Source: Euryarchaeota archaeon UBA561
Lineage (GTDB): Archaea > Thermoplasmatota > Poseidoniia > Poseidoniales > Poseidoniaceae
Length of the DNA stretch: 24,470 bases
NCBI GenBank assembly: GCA_002502295.1
Contig: DANX01000027.1
Span: 1-24,470 of the forward strand
Direction of reading: 5' to 3'
Below, one piece after another: positions 1-8,638 of the stretch; within the stretch, counting starts at the first letter, position 1; every line of letters begins with the position of its first letter. Position numbers and translations under genes: made by a program. Under the pieces are notes generated by a model. That model did not search any database. It was not told the DNA's origin and was given only the letters and a program-made list of their open reading frames with translations.

Positions 1-95
1 GCCTTCATGGCTTCTTCGATCACCATGCGACGGCGCTTGGGCAGTTCATGAGCAACCCGCACCTTCCTGACGGTTTTCTTTTTCCGCCTCGCCAT
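1..95 (-). CDS. Partial CDS, N-terminus of a very basic protein
   Basis: Only the first 31 codons are inside the window; the gene reads leftwards from an ATG at 93-95 and leaves at base 1. The visible N-terminus begins MARRKKKTVRKVRV and stays rich in Lys and Arg, which suggests a nucleic-acid-binding or ribosome-associated protein, but no family can be named from so little. No Shine-Dalgarno motif precedes the ATG, so a leaderless transcript is possible. It is divergent from the thioesterase gene at 181. The call as a real gene rests on the open frame, the ATG and the divergent layout. Confidence 0.45.
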   Translation of the reverse strand, partial: MARRKKKTVRKVRVAHELPKRRRMVIEEAMK

Positions 96-180
96 GGTTG
101 TGGGAGACGCTGTTCCGTCATGAACGCTCCGTTTTTCTGACAAGGCAAGAACCATCAATCGGTTGAGGTGTGTAAACCTC

Positions 181-648
181 ATGCGGGGACCAAGCGTTCA
201 ACAAATCCATGCTCCAACTTCCATTTGCTTTGGATGTGGACCTGCCAATCAACATGGATTGAAGATTGATTCTTATCGGATGAAGGGTGGATTGAAAATG
301 GAGTTTAACCCTGAAGAGCATCATCAGGCTTTTCCAGGCATGGTCAACGGGGGCATCATTGGGACGTTGCTCGATTGCCATGGGAACTGGGCTGCTGCCA
401 TCGCTTTGATGGACGAGCAGGGATTGGAAGAACCTCCGTGCACGGTGACCGCCAAGTACGATGTTCAACTTCGGAGACCGACACCGCTTGGTGAAACCTT
501 GACCGTGGTGGCAACACCCACTGAAGTTCTTGAAGACCGTGTCCGTGTAGAGTTGACCATGGAGGCAGCAGGCAAGGTCTGCGCAACCGGTAGCGGGTTG
601 TTCGTTGCGGTGAAGGAAGGCCATCCAGCCTTCCATCGGTGGTCTTGA
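181..648 (+). CDS. Hot-dog fold (PaaI/4HBT-type) thioesterase
   Basis: A 155-aa protein of the acyl-CoA thioesterase hot-dog superfamily, expected to hydrolyse an acyl-CoA in the cytoplasm; the substrate cannot be told. The N-terminal CFGCG..N..GLKI stretch is the signature seen in many PaaI/4HBT-like proteins. It is followed by a MVNGGIIGTLLDCHGNWAA segment matching the conserved HGG-containing helix region, where the usual His is replaced by Asn (VNGG). The frame is open from a TTG at 163, but I prefer the ATG at 181 because a GAGGTG motif lies at 165-170 with good spacing. The SprT-like gene follows 9 bases downstream, so the two are probably co-transcribed. Confidence 0.8.
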   Translation: MRGPSVQQIHAPTSICFGCGPANQHGLKIDSYRMKGGLKMEFNPEEHHQAFPGMVNGGIIGTLLDCHGNWAAAIALMDEQGLEEPPCTVTAKYDVQLRRPTPLGETLTVVATPTEVLEDRVRVELTMEAAGKVCATGSGLFVAVKEGHPAFHRWS

Positions 649-657
649 GGTTCTTTT

Positions 658-1188
658 ATGCCAAGGGCCAACCCTGTACAGCAGAAAATCCTCGAGCAAT
701 TGAGGCATGATGTTTTGCGCGAGATGCAAACGTTGCACGTGGTAGAGATTGGAGGTGCAGCTTTGCTGGAGAACGTGAACCTGGGTGTGCTTCGATCCAA
801 TGCGACACAACGGCACGGCGCAACGCGTTGGCAACGACAACTTGATGGCTCGCTTGAGCTCCAAGTCGTTGACCTTCATCCCGACCTGCTTGTGGACAAT
901 TGGCGTCCCTATGCCGCTTTCGTCCTCTTTCATGAATTCCTCCACGTACTTGGACACATGGCGCATGATGCCACTTTTCGACGCCTTGAACGCTTGTGGC
1001 CCGACAGGGATGCAGCCCAACAAGGCAAAGCGTTCACCCATGCGCGTCGTCTCGCACGGGCTCAATGGCATTGGTTCTGTTCCACTTGTAAGCAACATTA
1101 TCCTCGTCAGCGTCGAGGGTCTGGTCGCTACCTCTGCAAGTCATGCAAAACCGTTCTTGACGATGTACCTGCGAAGGACATTCAATGA
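658..1188 (+). CDS. SprT-like zinc metalloprotease-family protein
   Basis: A 176-aa protein with the SprT layout: an HExxH zinc site (HEFLH, residues 92-96) followed by a further His and HDATF (103-107), then a C-terminal zinc ribbon with CxxC pairs at C141/C144 and C160/C163. The SprT/Spartan family includes eukaryotic proteases that clear DNA-protein crosslinks; bacterial and archaeal members are poorly understood, so a DNA-repair role is inference. It starts with ATG 9 bases after the thioesterase stop. Length and domain order are normal for the family, and all metal ligands expected from the motif are present. A 240-aa open frame crossing this gene in another register (785-1507) is a shadow. 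Confidence 0.85.
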   Translation: MPRANPVQQKILEQLRHDVLREMQTLHVVEIGGAALLENVNLGVLRSNATQRHGATRWQRQLDGSLELQVVDLHPDLLVDNWRPYAAFVLFHEFLHVLGHMAHDATFRRLERLWPDRDAAQQGKAFTHARRLARAQWHWFCSTCKQHYPRQRRGSGRYLCKSCKTVLDDVPAKDIQ

Positions 1189-1211
1189 TATACTCCGGCT
1201 GATTGGTGGGG

Positions 1212-3260
1212 ATGATGAAGCACTTCGGATTTCACCAGTTGCGGTGTGTTTTCTGGGTCATTTGCTTTTTTTCCATCACGGCTCACCCTTTTGTTGCTGT
1301 AGCGTCGGCAGAACTGACCGAAGAGGACGGCGATCTCTTTCTTTCGTGTCGGGCCGACAACGACTGCGTGCTGACACCAACGCCCATCGGCGAGGAGAAA
1401 GTCTCCGAACAGACCTTTGCAAACGTTGTTCAAACCGAAGTCATCACGTTCGAGTTCGTCATGGATCCCATTCAGCAGCACATCGCCCTTCTTCCAGAAA
1501 TGCTTGACGAACTTGAGATTGACTTCAAGCATCAAACGGAAGCTGGGAGTCTGTTTCGACCAGCCATGGAAGTGCGTCTGGTTCTTGGAAACAACGTCAA
1601 TGATTGGTCCTTTGATGCGAGTACCCTGCCCGAATTGGCCGCTTCGACCTACCGTCTAGAAAACGAACCCCTGGACCTTTCTCAAGGCCGGGTCTTGTGG
1701 GATGACGAACCTGTTCGTCTCATCTTCTCTGCGACCATAGACCGGCCAGGGACATGGGAACTGAACATGAGAGGTTCCTCGTTCCTCCGTTTCAACATTC
1801 CATGGTCCGTTGATGCCACGCTTGTCGATTTGGACGAACCTTCCTCAACCACGGAACCGGTCTCAACAGAATTTGAGGACCTTCACAAGGGTGCCCTCGT
1901 GGGTGCTGACCATGATTGTTGGGCGTTTGAAGTAGAAACCCATGAGGTGCTCCGCCTTTTGGTCGAATGGGAACTCGTTCCAATTGAGATTGAACAACCC
2001 CACCCGATTCCAGACTTGATCACGTCAGCAGGCCGCCTATCACCCACGCCCGATGTTGTGGTGGACGACGATGGTGAATCATTGCGCATCACGTATCGAT
2101 GGCGCGCGCTGCCAACGGGTGATTACACCTTGTGCATGCATGGCTCTCCTGAAAAGATTCAACCCTACGCATGGACGGGCGCGTTTGGCTATGAGGGAAT
2201 GGGCCCGACCGACCCGACAGGTTTCACTTCAGCGAGCTATTATCCGCAGGGCGCAGCCTTGGTTGGCGATACCGATGAACCCCTTCCTTTGAACGACCAG
2301 GGTTTTGGACTGCTCTTGGTTTCCATCATGATGCTGGTGTTGTTTTCCGGGATGGCCTTGCGCCCAACGACGGCCTATGGAGTGCGTTTTGGTTTGTTTG
2401 TTCCCGGAGTGCTGATGCTGATTGTGGGCGGGATTGCTCATCCGATATGGGCCATGGTAGATGAGGTTCAACATCCCGACGAAATCACCATCGAAGAGTT
2501 GCTGGACATGCGCCTTCAACAACTTTGGGACGTTTCTGCAGAAGGTGTCCCAGAGCAAACACTCTACACCCATACGGGCGCAACGTGGGGAATGTTGGAA
2601 GGGGAGCGTTTGAAATTGAAACTGGACATTGAAGAAGCCATACCAATGGACGATGGGCGCTGGCAACTTGTTGTCCCTCAATTGAAATCACTTCGGCTGG
2701 ACCAAGTCATTTTCAGTCAGGTGTTTGAAGGAGAAACTCAGCAGACCCAACAAGGGATGTTGGAGGATCAAACCGTTCGATTTATTTTGCTGGCCGGTCG
2801 TTCACTCTTGCTGGATTTGTTGATGCTCGAAGCCATGCTTGTGGTCGAACAACCGCCCACTTCTTCTGTGTTCCACATTGACGTTGAAATGGTTTCTGCC
2901 CCGTCCAGCGGCTCCATAGGGGCCCCTGCATGGTCCACGCGCCCCTCATCGGTTGACCCATCCGATTGGGTGCGGCTCCAGGCGTCTCTTTTCCCGAATC
3001 GCATTTCAATTTCATTGTGCGATTGTGATTTGGATTTGCTGGACGTGATGTTCCTTCCGTCCTCGGGTTTTGATAGCCAAGACATCCCTCCGTCCTGGGG
3101 GGTTGAAGGTGCGACCGGTTTGGTGCCTTACGGAGGTTCCTTGATGCTCGCCGGTTTGAGTTTGGGTCTGGTCGCGACCTACATGGAAGTGCAACGGAAA
3201 AGGAAGGCCCAAGAGTTGGCCGAGTCCTATGCAACGACGTCCGACGTCCAATGGGACTGA
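1212..3260 (+). CDS. Large secreted/membrane protein of unknown function
   Basis: A protein of about 682 aa that I do not recognise. It begins with a signal-peptide-like segment (basic start, hydrophobic run CVFWVICFFSI, then AVASA as a likely cleavage region). A long acidic, beta-rich extracellular region follows. One part, beginning GALVGADHDCWAFEV (near residue 225) and ending near LCMHGSPEK, resembles a PPC-type (prepeptidase C-terminal) beta domain in its spacing. A pair of hydrophobic helices sits mid-protein (GFGLLLVSIMMLVLFSGMAL and LFVPGVLMLIVGGIAHPIWA), then a second globular part and a last membrane helix near the C-terminus with a basic tail. The frame is open from a TTG at 1203; the ATGs at 1212 and 1215 are likelier starts. 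It ends exactly where the convergent gene at 3261 ends. Confidence 0.7.
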   Translation: MMKHFGFHQLRCVFWVICFFSITAHPFVAVASAELTEEDGDLFLSCRADNDCVLTPTPIGEEKVSEQTFANVVQTEVITFEFVMDPIQQHIALLPEMLDELEIDFKHQTEAGSLFRPAMEVRLVLGNNVNDWSFDASTLPELAASTYRLENEPLDLSQGRVLWDDEPVRLIFSATIDRPGTWELNMRGSSFLRFNIPWSVDATLVDLDEPSSTTEPVSTEFEDLHKGALVGADHDCWAFEVETHEVLRLLVEWELVPIEIEQPHPIPDLITSAGRLSPTPDVVVDDDGESLRITYRWRALPTGDYTLCMHGSPEKIQPYAWTGAFGYEGMGPTDPTGFTSASYYPQGAALVGDTDEPLPLNDQGFGLLLVSIMMLVLFSGMALRPTTAYGVRFGLFVPGVLMLIVGGIAHPIWAMVDEVQHPDEITIEELLDMRLQQLWDVSAEGVPEQTLYTHTGATWGMLEGERLKLKLDIEEAIPMDDGRWQLVVPQLKSLRLDQVIFSQVFEGETQQTQQGMLEDQTVRFILLAGRSLLLDLLMLEAMLVVEQPPTSSVFHIDVEMVSAPSSGSIGAPAWSTRPSSVDPSDWVRLQASLFPNRISISLCDCDLDLLDVMFLPSSGFDSQDIPPSWGVEGATGLVPYGGSLMLAGLSLGLVATYMEVQRKRKAQELAESYATTSDVQWD

Positions 3261-3878
3261 TCATTCATCGTCGTTCTTGTCCAACTCTTCACTGACCGCT
3301 TTGGCCGTGTCGGCTTCTGACATCTTTGCGGCCTTCGCGGCCGTCTCGATTGATTTGGCTTCGTCTTTGGTAATCTCGCCGTCGGCAGCTGCCGATTTGA
3401 TGGCCGCCTTCACGTTGAGGTCTGCGGCTTCTTCGTCACTGATGCCAAGCGCTTCTTGGAATGATTTGAGTTCAGCAAGTTCTTGCTCGGTGATTATCCC
3501 GTCTTCCCAGGCAGATTCGTAAGCATGAACAAGGAATTCTTTGTACGCTTCTTGGTTCAAAAGGACATCTCGGATAAGGCCTGTATCAACGCCTTGGTCG
3601 TTGTTGACCATGTCGAGCAGAGCGATGGACCGTCGGACTTCCTTCACGGCCATGTCCTTGAGTCCATGCCCGGCCCAGACCGCTCCGGCAGCGACAACAG
3701 CCGCCGCGAACCAGCGCATGATGTCGGGGTCGACGAGATTACCAGGCTCAATGAGGTGAAAGACGCCCAGTACAACCATGGCTGCTCCACACATGACTTC
3801 AACCCAGTCATTCAAATCTGGTTCGTCGTCAAACACAGAGAGTCGTTCCTCGACCATTGCGTCCCGTTCGTCGGTCAT
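3261..3878 (-). CDS. Two-helix membrane protein with TerB-like C-terminal domain
   Basis: A 205-aa protein starting at the ATG at 3876-3878; the longer open frame upstream overlaps the helicase gene and is rejected. After an acidic N-terminus there are two hydrophobic helices (VMCGAAMVVLGVFHLIE and FAAAVVAAGAVWAG). A C-terminal all-helical region carries two copies of a pattern typical of TerB-like domains: DG.ITEQELAELKSFQEALGIS and DGEITKDEAKSIETAAKAA. TerB-like domains are small helical, often metal-binding or membrane-linked modules first named from tellurite resistance; tellurite resistance is not implied here. The last third is very rich in Ala, Glu and Lys. Its stop codon directly abuts the stop of the convergent gene. 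Confidence 0.65.
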   Translation of the reverse strand: MTDERDAMVEERLSVFDDEPDLNDWVEVMCGAAMVVLGVFHLIEPGNLVDPDIMRWFAAAVVAAGAVWAGHGLKDMAVKEVRRSIALLDMVNNDQGVDTGLIRDVLLNQEAYKEFLVHAYESAWEDGIITEQELAELKSFQEALGISDEEAADLNVKAAIKSAAADGEITKDEAKSIETAAKAAKMSEADTAKAVSEELDKNDDE

Positions 3879-3965
3879 GTCCAGACCACGAACCGGTGGG
3901 ACTTGTAAGTGTCGGCAAAGGATGCGGGCGTTGTCCTTTTGAACCGCTGCCCGATATGAAGCGGT

Positions 3966-6563
3966 ATGGAGGACAAGAATCGCGAGGTTTCTTTGCTTGA
4001 CTTGCCTCCTGCATTCACCGCCTTCCTTACGAACAAATGGGGCATAGAACGGCTTCATCCGCCACAAGCCTCCGCCCTACCTTCCATCCTCAAAGGCAAG
4101 AACACCTTGGTTGCTATTCCAACAGCATCTGGAAAGTCTCTTCTCGCTTACATGGGCATGGTCAAGCGTCTTGCAGAGGGTCATGAGCGTTCAAAAGCCA
4201 TTTACATCGTGCCGTTGAAAGCCCTCGCCATGGAGAAGTACGAAGACTTGAAAGAAATCGGTCAGGCATTGGGATTGTCCGTCGGTTTAGGCATCGGCGA
4301 TGCCACCGCTGAAGCGAAGAACATCGACGAGTGCAATATCCTCGTCTGCACCTCAGAAAAATTGGATTCACTGCTTCGCCACCGCTCCGAACTGGTGGCC
4401 GATGTCTGCTGTGTAGTGGCCGATGAATTTCATTTGATGAACGACGGATCCCGTGGGCCCACGCTTGAAATAAACCTCACGCGCCTTCGTCACATCAAGC
4501 CCGATGCCCAAATTATCGCTCTTTCCGCCACCGTTGGCAACTCGCCTGAACTCGCGAAATGGCTTGATGCGGCGTTGATTCAATCCGATTGGAGGCCCGT
4601 AGCCTTGGAATACGCGACGTTCCACGATTTCCACGTTGAACCGCGTAAAATACAATCTCCGGGTGATGAAAGTGAGCATGGAAACTTGAGCCCTCCTCGA
4701 GATCTTGAAGGATTGAAGAGCCATCCAGTGTGGAGTGTTGTGAGTGATGGAATCGATCAACAAGCCCAGGTGTTGATGTTTGTTGGAACGCGACGAAGCG
4801 CTCAATCCGAAGCAAAAAATTTGGCAAAACGCGTCCGGAAACGGCTGGTAAAAGAAGACCCTGAACGCCTTTCGGCCTTGGCGGAACTGTCCCAAAAATT
4901 GGCTGGAAGAAGCCAGTCAAATCTGGCCGAGCAACTGGCATCTTGCCTCGCTTCTGGCGTTGGATTCCATCACGCCGGCCTCACAAATGCGCAACGAAAA
5001 GATGTCGAGGCGGCCTTCAAGTCCGGTCTCTTGGTTGCCCTCACGGCTACGCCCACCCTCGCAGCAGGTGTGAATCTCCCCGCACGGAGGGTACTGGTTC
5101 GCGATTTGAAGCGTTGGGACGATGGCATGAGTCGCCCCTTACCGGTGATGGAAGTGCGCCAGATGCTCGGCCGAGCCGGGCGACCGAAATACGACACCAA
5201 AGGCGAAGCGTGGGTCTATTGCAAAGGCACCGATGGGTGGGAAGTAGCGGATGCTGTTTCAGATCGGTATTTTTTCGGTCCAATAGAGGATATCTCTTCG
5301 AAATTAGCGTCTGAACCCGCTCTTCGAATGCACCTGCTAGCCAGCATTGCCACGGGTGGTTTGGTTCACAAAGGCTCCATTGAGCATTTCTTTGCCTCAA
5401 CCTTCCTCGGTGCCTCTATGCCTCCTTCTCAACTCCGAGAACGCTTGACGTCGATGCTTGACTGGTTGGTGGAAGAGCGATTCGTGCGAAAGTGCGGTCT
5501 TGATGAACACTTCACACCTCGATGGGCCAATGCTGCCCTCGACGAGGAAGAAGCTTGGGACGACACTGTCCCCGCATGGGCCACGAGCGCCCACAAAACG
5601 CAAGGTGTCTCATGGCATCCTGACCGGCCAGGGCGGGCACCTCAACCCAGAACCAGTGCCCACACATCACCTGCGTTGGGATTCTCCAAAGCCACGAATC
5701 TGCAATCCACGGGCGGCTGGGCCCAACCCGTTGCAGAAGATGGCCCGAGCATGCGCTACGAAGCCACGGCGATGGGCGAGCGAGTAACCCAACTCTACCT
5801 CGATCCTCTTTCTGCTTCCATCTTGCGCCGTGGCTTACGACGAGCAGTGCGTCGAAAAGTTCGCAACGATGCCCCTGTCACCGATTTCGGATTCCTCCAT
5901 TTGGCGGTGGCCACACCGGACTTTGTTTCGTTGTGGGCGAAATCGGCAGACTTTGAGACAAATTCACAAACTTGGCTAAAAGCGAATTCAACAGAAGATG
6001 AGCTGCTCGTGGAAGCAGGATACGCCGAGGCCATGTTGAGTGATATCAAATCAGCGTGGATGATTGAAGAGTGGACGGACGAAACGACGTTGCGTCAGCT
6101 CGAGAAGGAACTTGACGTCCTTCCGGGGGATGTTCATCATCGCGTTGACCTCATGGGATGGCTTCTTGCAGGTGCTCAGCAAGTTCTGTTGACCGATGAC
6201 GTGTTCGCCGACGAACACCTACCTGTTGTGGGCGACCTTGTCCAACAGATCAGTGTCCTCCAGCAACGAGTCCGTCATGGCTGTAAGACAGACCTCCTTC
6301 AATTGGTCAACATCCGCCATGTTGGTCGGCAGCGCGCAAGAGAACTCGCCGCCCTGGGTCTCCGAGAACCCAACGATGTGCTGCGTATGTCGGCCAAACA
6401 CCGCAGTCAATTGTTGGCCCAGCGAGGTTGGGGTCCAATTTTGCTCGACAAAATTTTCAATGAAATTGAGCGTGTAATCAAGCGGTCAGCGACCAAGGAG
6501 GCCGTTCCTGCCTTGCGCGAGGATGATGCGCCTTTGGAAGGCGAGCGTGCTGAGCATGATTGA
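3966..6563 (+). CDS. hel308: Hel308-type superfamily 2 DNA helicase
   Basis: An 865-aa ATP-dependent DNA helicase of the Hel308/Ski2-like group, which in archaea and eukaryotes acts at blocked replication forks. Visible motifs in order: Q-motif-like LHPPQ (30-34), Walker A PTASGKS (52-58), DEFH box (153-156), SAT (187-189), FHHAGLT (334-340), a TPTLAAGVNLPAR segment (362-374) and QMLGRAGRP (399-407). The ratchet-like region begins at YEATAMGERVTQLYLDPLS (598-616), and a helix-hairpin-helix lies at about 779-805 (VNIRHVGRQRARELAALGL). It is longer than the usual 700-750 aa because residues about 525-597 form a Pro/Ser/Thr-rich insertion. The DEFH box replaces the more common DEIH. ATG start at 3966; the Cgi121 gene follows after 27 bases. 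Confidence 0.9.
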   Translation: MEDKNREVSLLDLPPAFTAFLTNKWGIERLHPPQASALPSILKGKNTLVAIPTASGKSLLAYMGMVKRLAEGHERSKAIYIVPLKALAMEKYEDLKEIGQALGLSVGLGIGDATAEAKNIDECNILVCTSEKLDSLLRHRSELVADVCCVVADEFHLMNDGSRGPTLEINLTRLRHIKPDAQIIALSATVGNSPELAKWLDAALIQSDWRPVALEYATFHDFHVEPRKIQSPGDESEHGNLSPPRDLEGLKSHPVWSVVSDGIDQQAQVLMFVGTRRSAQSEAKNLAKRVRKRLVKEDPERLSALAELSQKLAGRSQSNLAEQLASCLASGVGFHHAGLTNAQRKDVEAAFKSGLLVALTATPTLAAGVNLPARRVLVRDLKRWDDGMSRPLPVMEVRQMLGRAGRPKYDTKGEAWVYCKGTDGWEVADAVSDRYFFGPIEDISSKLASEPALRMHLLASIATGGLVHKGSIEHFFASTFLGASMPPSQLRERLTSMLDWLVEERFVRKCGLDEHFTPRWANAALDEEEAWDDTVPAWATSAHKTQGVSWHPDRPGRAPQPRTSAHTSPALGFSKATNLQSTGGWAQPVAEDGPSMRYEATAMGERVTQLYLDPLSASILRRGLRRAVRRKVRNDAPVTDFGFLHLAVATPDFVSLWAKSADFETNSQTWLKANSTEDELLVEAGYAEAMLSDIKSAWMIEEWTDETTLRQLEKELDVLPGDVHHRVDLMGWLLAGAQQVLLTDDVFADEHLPVVGDLVQQISVLQQRVRHGCKTDLLQLVNIRHVGRQRARELAALGLREPNDVLRMSAKHRSQLLAQRGWGPILLDKIFNEIERVIKRSATKEAVPALREDDAPLEGERAEHD

Positions 6564-6590
6564 AATCAAAGGGCGTGCTGGACCGGGTCG

Positions 6591-7157
6591 ATGAGCACAC
6601 CGACGTTTCCAATCGTTAAGGCAACCATTGGTGAGATGAGCCCAAAAAAAGCCATCGAGAGGTTTCTTGAACACCGACCAAACGAACGGTGGGTGTTGTT
6701 GGGTGAGCACGCCGCCCAAAGTTTTGATCAACTCTGGACGGCTTGGATTCAGGCCACACGAAATGAACTTCGGGGTCGCATGGTCGCTCGGAGCATCGAT
6801 GCTGAATTTTTGAGGTACTTGGCAGGAACGCACCACATTTCAGAAGCCTTCTCACGTGCGGGTTTGCAAACCGGTCAATCCTTTGCGTGGGTTCTTTTCC
6901 TTCCACTTGCGGAAGGGATTGAGAACGATTTGGGGCACCTTCAACCCGTGGCTCAAAGCGTTGAGGCGTTTTCAGATGAAATTGGAACCTTCTCTGGCGC
7001 CCTTGGTTGGGCCATCACCGAATCCGATGTATCTTTTTCTATAGAGGGTGCTTCTCTCCTCGGAGTGGACCTTGAAGGCTGGGGGCAAGAACGCCAAGTT
7101 GAATCCTTGGTTGCACATGTTCTCATGGCAGATGACCAAAGTTCATCGCACCGATGA
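6591..7157 (+). CDS. cgi121: KEOPS complex subunit Cgi121-like protein
   Basis: A 188-aa protein resembling Cgi121 (human TPRKB), the KEOPS subunit that helps position tRNA for N6-threonylcarbamoyladenosine formation at A37. The clearest evidence is ARSIDAEFLRYLAGTHHISEA, which follows the family pattern of a short beta strand, an acidic residue, a hydrophobic helix, then G..(Q/H)I..A; the flanking HAAQSFDQLWTA and the FAWVLFLP strand also fit. The remaining KEOPS subunits (Kae1, Bud32, Pcc1) are not in the window. It is the second gene of the helicase run. It starts with ATG at 6591, and TldD begins 37 bases after its stop. Family assignment is by eye, without a profile search. Confidence 0.75.
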   Translation: MSTPTFPIVKATIGEMSPKKAIERFLEHRPNERWVLLGEHAAQSFDQLWTAWIQATRNELRGRMVARSIDAEFLRYLAGTHHISEAFSRAGLQTGQSFAWVLFLPLAEGIENDLGHLQPVAQSVEAFSDEIGTFSGALGWAITESDVSFSIEGASLLGVDLEGWGQERQVESLVAHVLMADDQSSSHR

Positions 7158-7194
7158 TGGGAGGGTTGAAAGGCTCCTTGTTCGTGCGTTCATC

Positions 7195-8637
7195 ATGGTC
7201 ATGGCCGCTAATCAAAACGATGGACATCGCACGACAGTGGGTCGTTATTTGGATCAAGACAAGGTCCGAACGGCCCTTGATGCCGCCCGCTCCTTCGGGG
7301 CCAGTTATGCCGAAGTTCGCGTGGTTGCTTTGACCGAATCTAGCGTTGCAATGCGGGACGGCGTCCTCGAAAAAGCCATCCCGGGCCAAGAATTGGGGAT
7401 GACCCTCAGGGTTTTGGCCGACGGCGCTTGGGGGGTTCACTCGACCACCGATCTTGCCTCGCTTCCGGACCAGATTGAGTCAACAACTCGGTTAGCAAAG
7501 GCGGTTGCAAAGCGACGCTCGGCGGGTGAGCGTCCCAAAGCACTGGCCGAAGTCCCCATCATCCAAGACGAAACCCATTGGCGATCAAAACTCGATGTTC
7601 GCCACACCGAACTTGACCAGAAAATGGAACTCATGAACGACATCTATCGAGGCGCAAGTGGCCACGACGACATCGTTTCCGTGCGCACCGGCTGGAGCGA
7701 CGAACACATCCACACCGAATTGATGACGACCGAGGGGATGGATCGCGTGTGGTCTTTCCAACGCTCCCTCATCCATGGAATGGTCACCGCCCGGAAAGAC
7801 GGCGAAGTTGTTTCCTATCGAACCCGTCATGGCGGACAGGGTGGGCTTGAAGTCATCCAGCAAGCTGACCTCGTCCAACTTGGAGAAGAAGCCCAACGTG
7901 CAGCGCTTCGTCTTCTCAACGCCGAGCGAGCCCCCTCCGGCAAACTCCCACTGATCGCCGACAAGGACCTCACCGGAGTCTACATCCACGAAGCCCTTGG
8001 GCATCCCTGTGAAGCCGACTTGGTGGCTGCTGGGGATTCATGCCTCGATGGGAAACTCGGCCAAAAAATCGGGAACGAACTGGTCACCGTTGTTGATGAC
8101 CCAACCATCATGGGGGGCTATGGAGCCTATCCTGTGGACGATGAGGGCGTGAACACGCGAGAAAAAGTGCTCATCAAGAACGGCGTTCTAACTGAATATC
8201 TTAATCATCGAGAAACAGCTCATCACTTTGGTGTTGACCCCAACGGCGGTGCACGCGCCCAAGATGGGCTTCACCACCCGCTCGTTCGAATGAGCAACAC
8301 AATGATTCATGGCGGTACGCACACCGACATCGACGAACTGATGGAAGACGTTCAGTACGGTGTTTACGCGTGCGGTACGCGAGGGGGACAAGTTGACACC
8401 GGTCGCGGCTCATTCCAATTTGCCGCCCAGGAAGCTTGGCTCATTGAAAACGGGGAATTGACCCGTCCGCTCAAAGACGTGAGCGTCAGTGGTTTGACAC
8501 TTGAAATTTTGAAGAACGTTGACGGTCTTACCCGTGATGCTTCCCTCGCTTCACCTGGGTTCTGCGGAAAAGGCCAGACAGTCCCTGTTGGTGATGGTGG
8601 GCCGGTCATGCGCATCAGTGAAGCATTGGTGGGATGA
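7195..8637 (+). CDS. tldD: TldD family metallopeptidase subunit
   Basis: A 480-aa TldD homologue. In bacteria TldD and TldE (PmbA) form a heterodimeric peptidase that trims unfolded peptides, matures microcin B17 and degrades the CcdA antitoxin; the archaeal substrates are unknown. The catalytic zinc motif HEALGH is at about 265-270 (bases 7987-8004). The C-terminal region has the family's CGTRGGQVDTGRGSFQF and ENGELTRPLKDVSVSGLTLEIL blocks. Family length is normal. The frame is open further upstream, but that part overlaps Cgi121, so the start is taken as ATG 7195, with ATG 7201 equally possible; no strong ribosome binding site distinguishes them. PmbA follows after one base. Confidence 0.9.
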   Translation: MVMAANQNDGHRTTVGRYLDQDKVRTALDAARSFGASYAEVRVVALTESSVAMRDGVLEKAIPGQELGMTLRVLADGAWGVHSTTDLASLPDQIESTTRLAKAVAKRRSAGERPKALAEVPIIQDETHWRSKLDVRHTELDQKMELMNDIYRGASGHDDIVSVRTGWSDEHIHTELMTTEGMDRVWSFQRSLIHGMVTARKDGEVVSYRTRHGGQGGLEVIQQADLVQLGEEAQRAALRLLNAERAPSGKLPLIADKDLTGVYIHEALGHPCEADLVAAGDSCLDGKLGQKIGNELVTVVDDPTIMGGYGAYPVDDEGVNTREKVLIKNGVLTEYLNHRETAHHFGVDPNGGARAQDGLHHPLVRMSNTMIHGGTHTDIDELMEDVQYGVYACGTRGGQVDTGRGSFQFAAQEAWLIENGELTRPLKDVSVSGLTLEILKNVDGLTRDASLASPGFCGKGQTVPVGDGGPVMRISEALVG

Positions 8638-8638
8638 C

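Noticed and set aside
118..1098. A 326-codon open frame on the minus strand
   Set aside because: It lies antisense to two genes with recognisable domains (thioesterase and SprT-like), shows no domain of its own and has a composition typical of a reading-frame shadow.
785..1507. A 240-codon plus-strand frame crossing the SprT-like gene
   Set aside because: It overlaps the zinc-ribbon coding part and the start of the following gene in another register, without any recognisable motif.
3943..3965. ACCGCT/AGCGGT inverted repeat just before the helicase ATG
   Set aside because: Six pairs with an 11-base loop is within chance for a gap of this size, and there is no Shine-Dalgarno motif for it to control.
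3879..4067. N-terminal extension of the TerB-like membrane protein
   Set aside because: The added residues would overlap the helicase gene and look random; the ATG at 3876-3878 gives a sensible protein and a divergent promoter gap.
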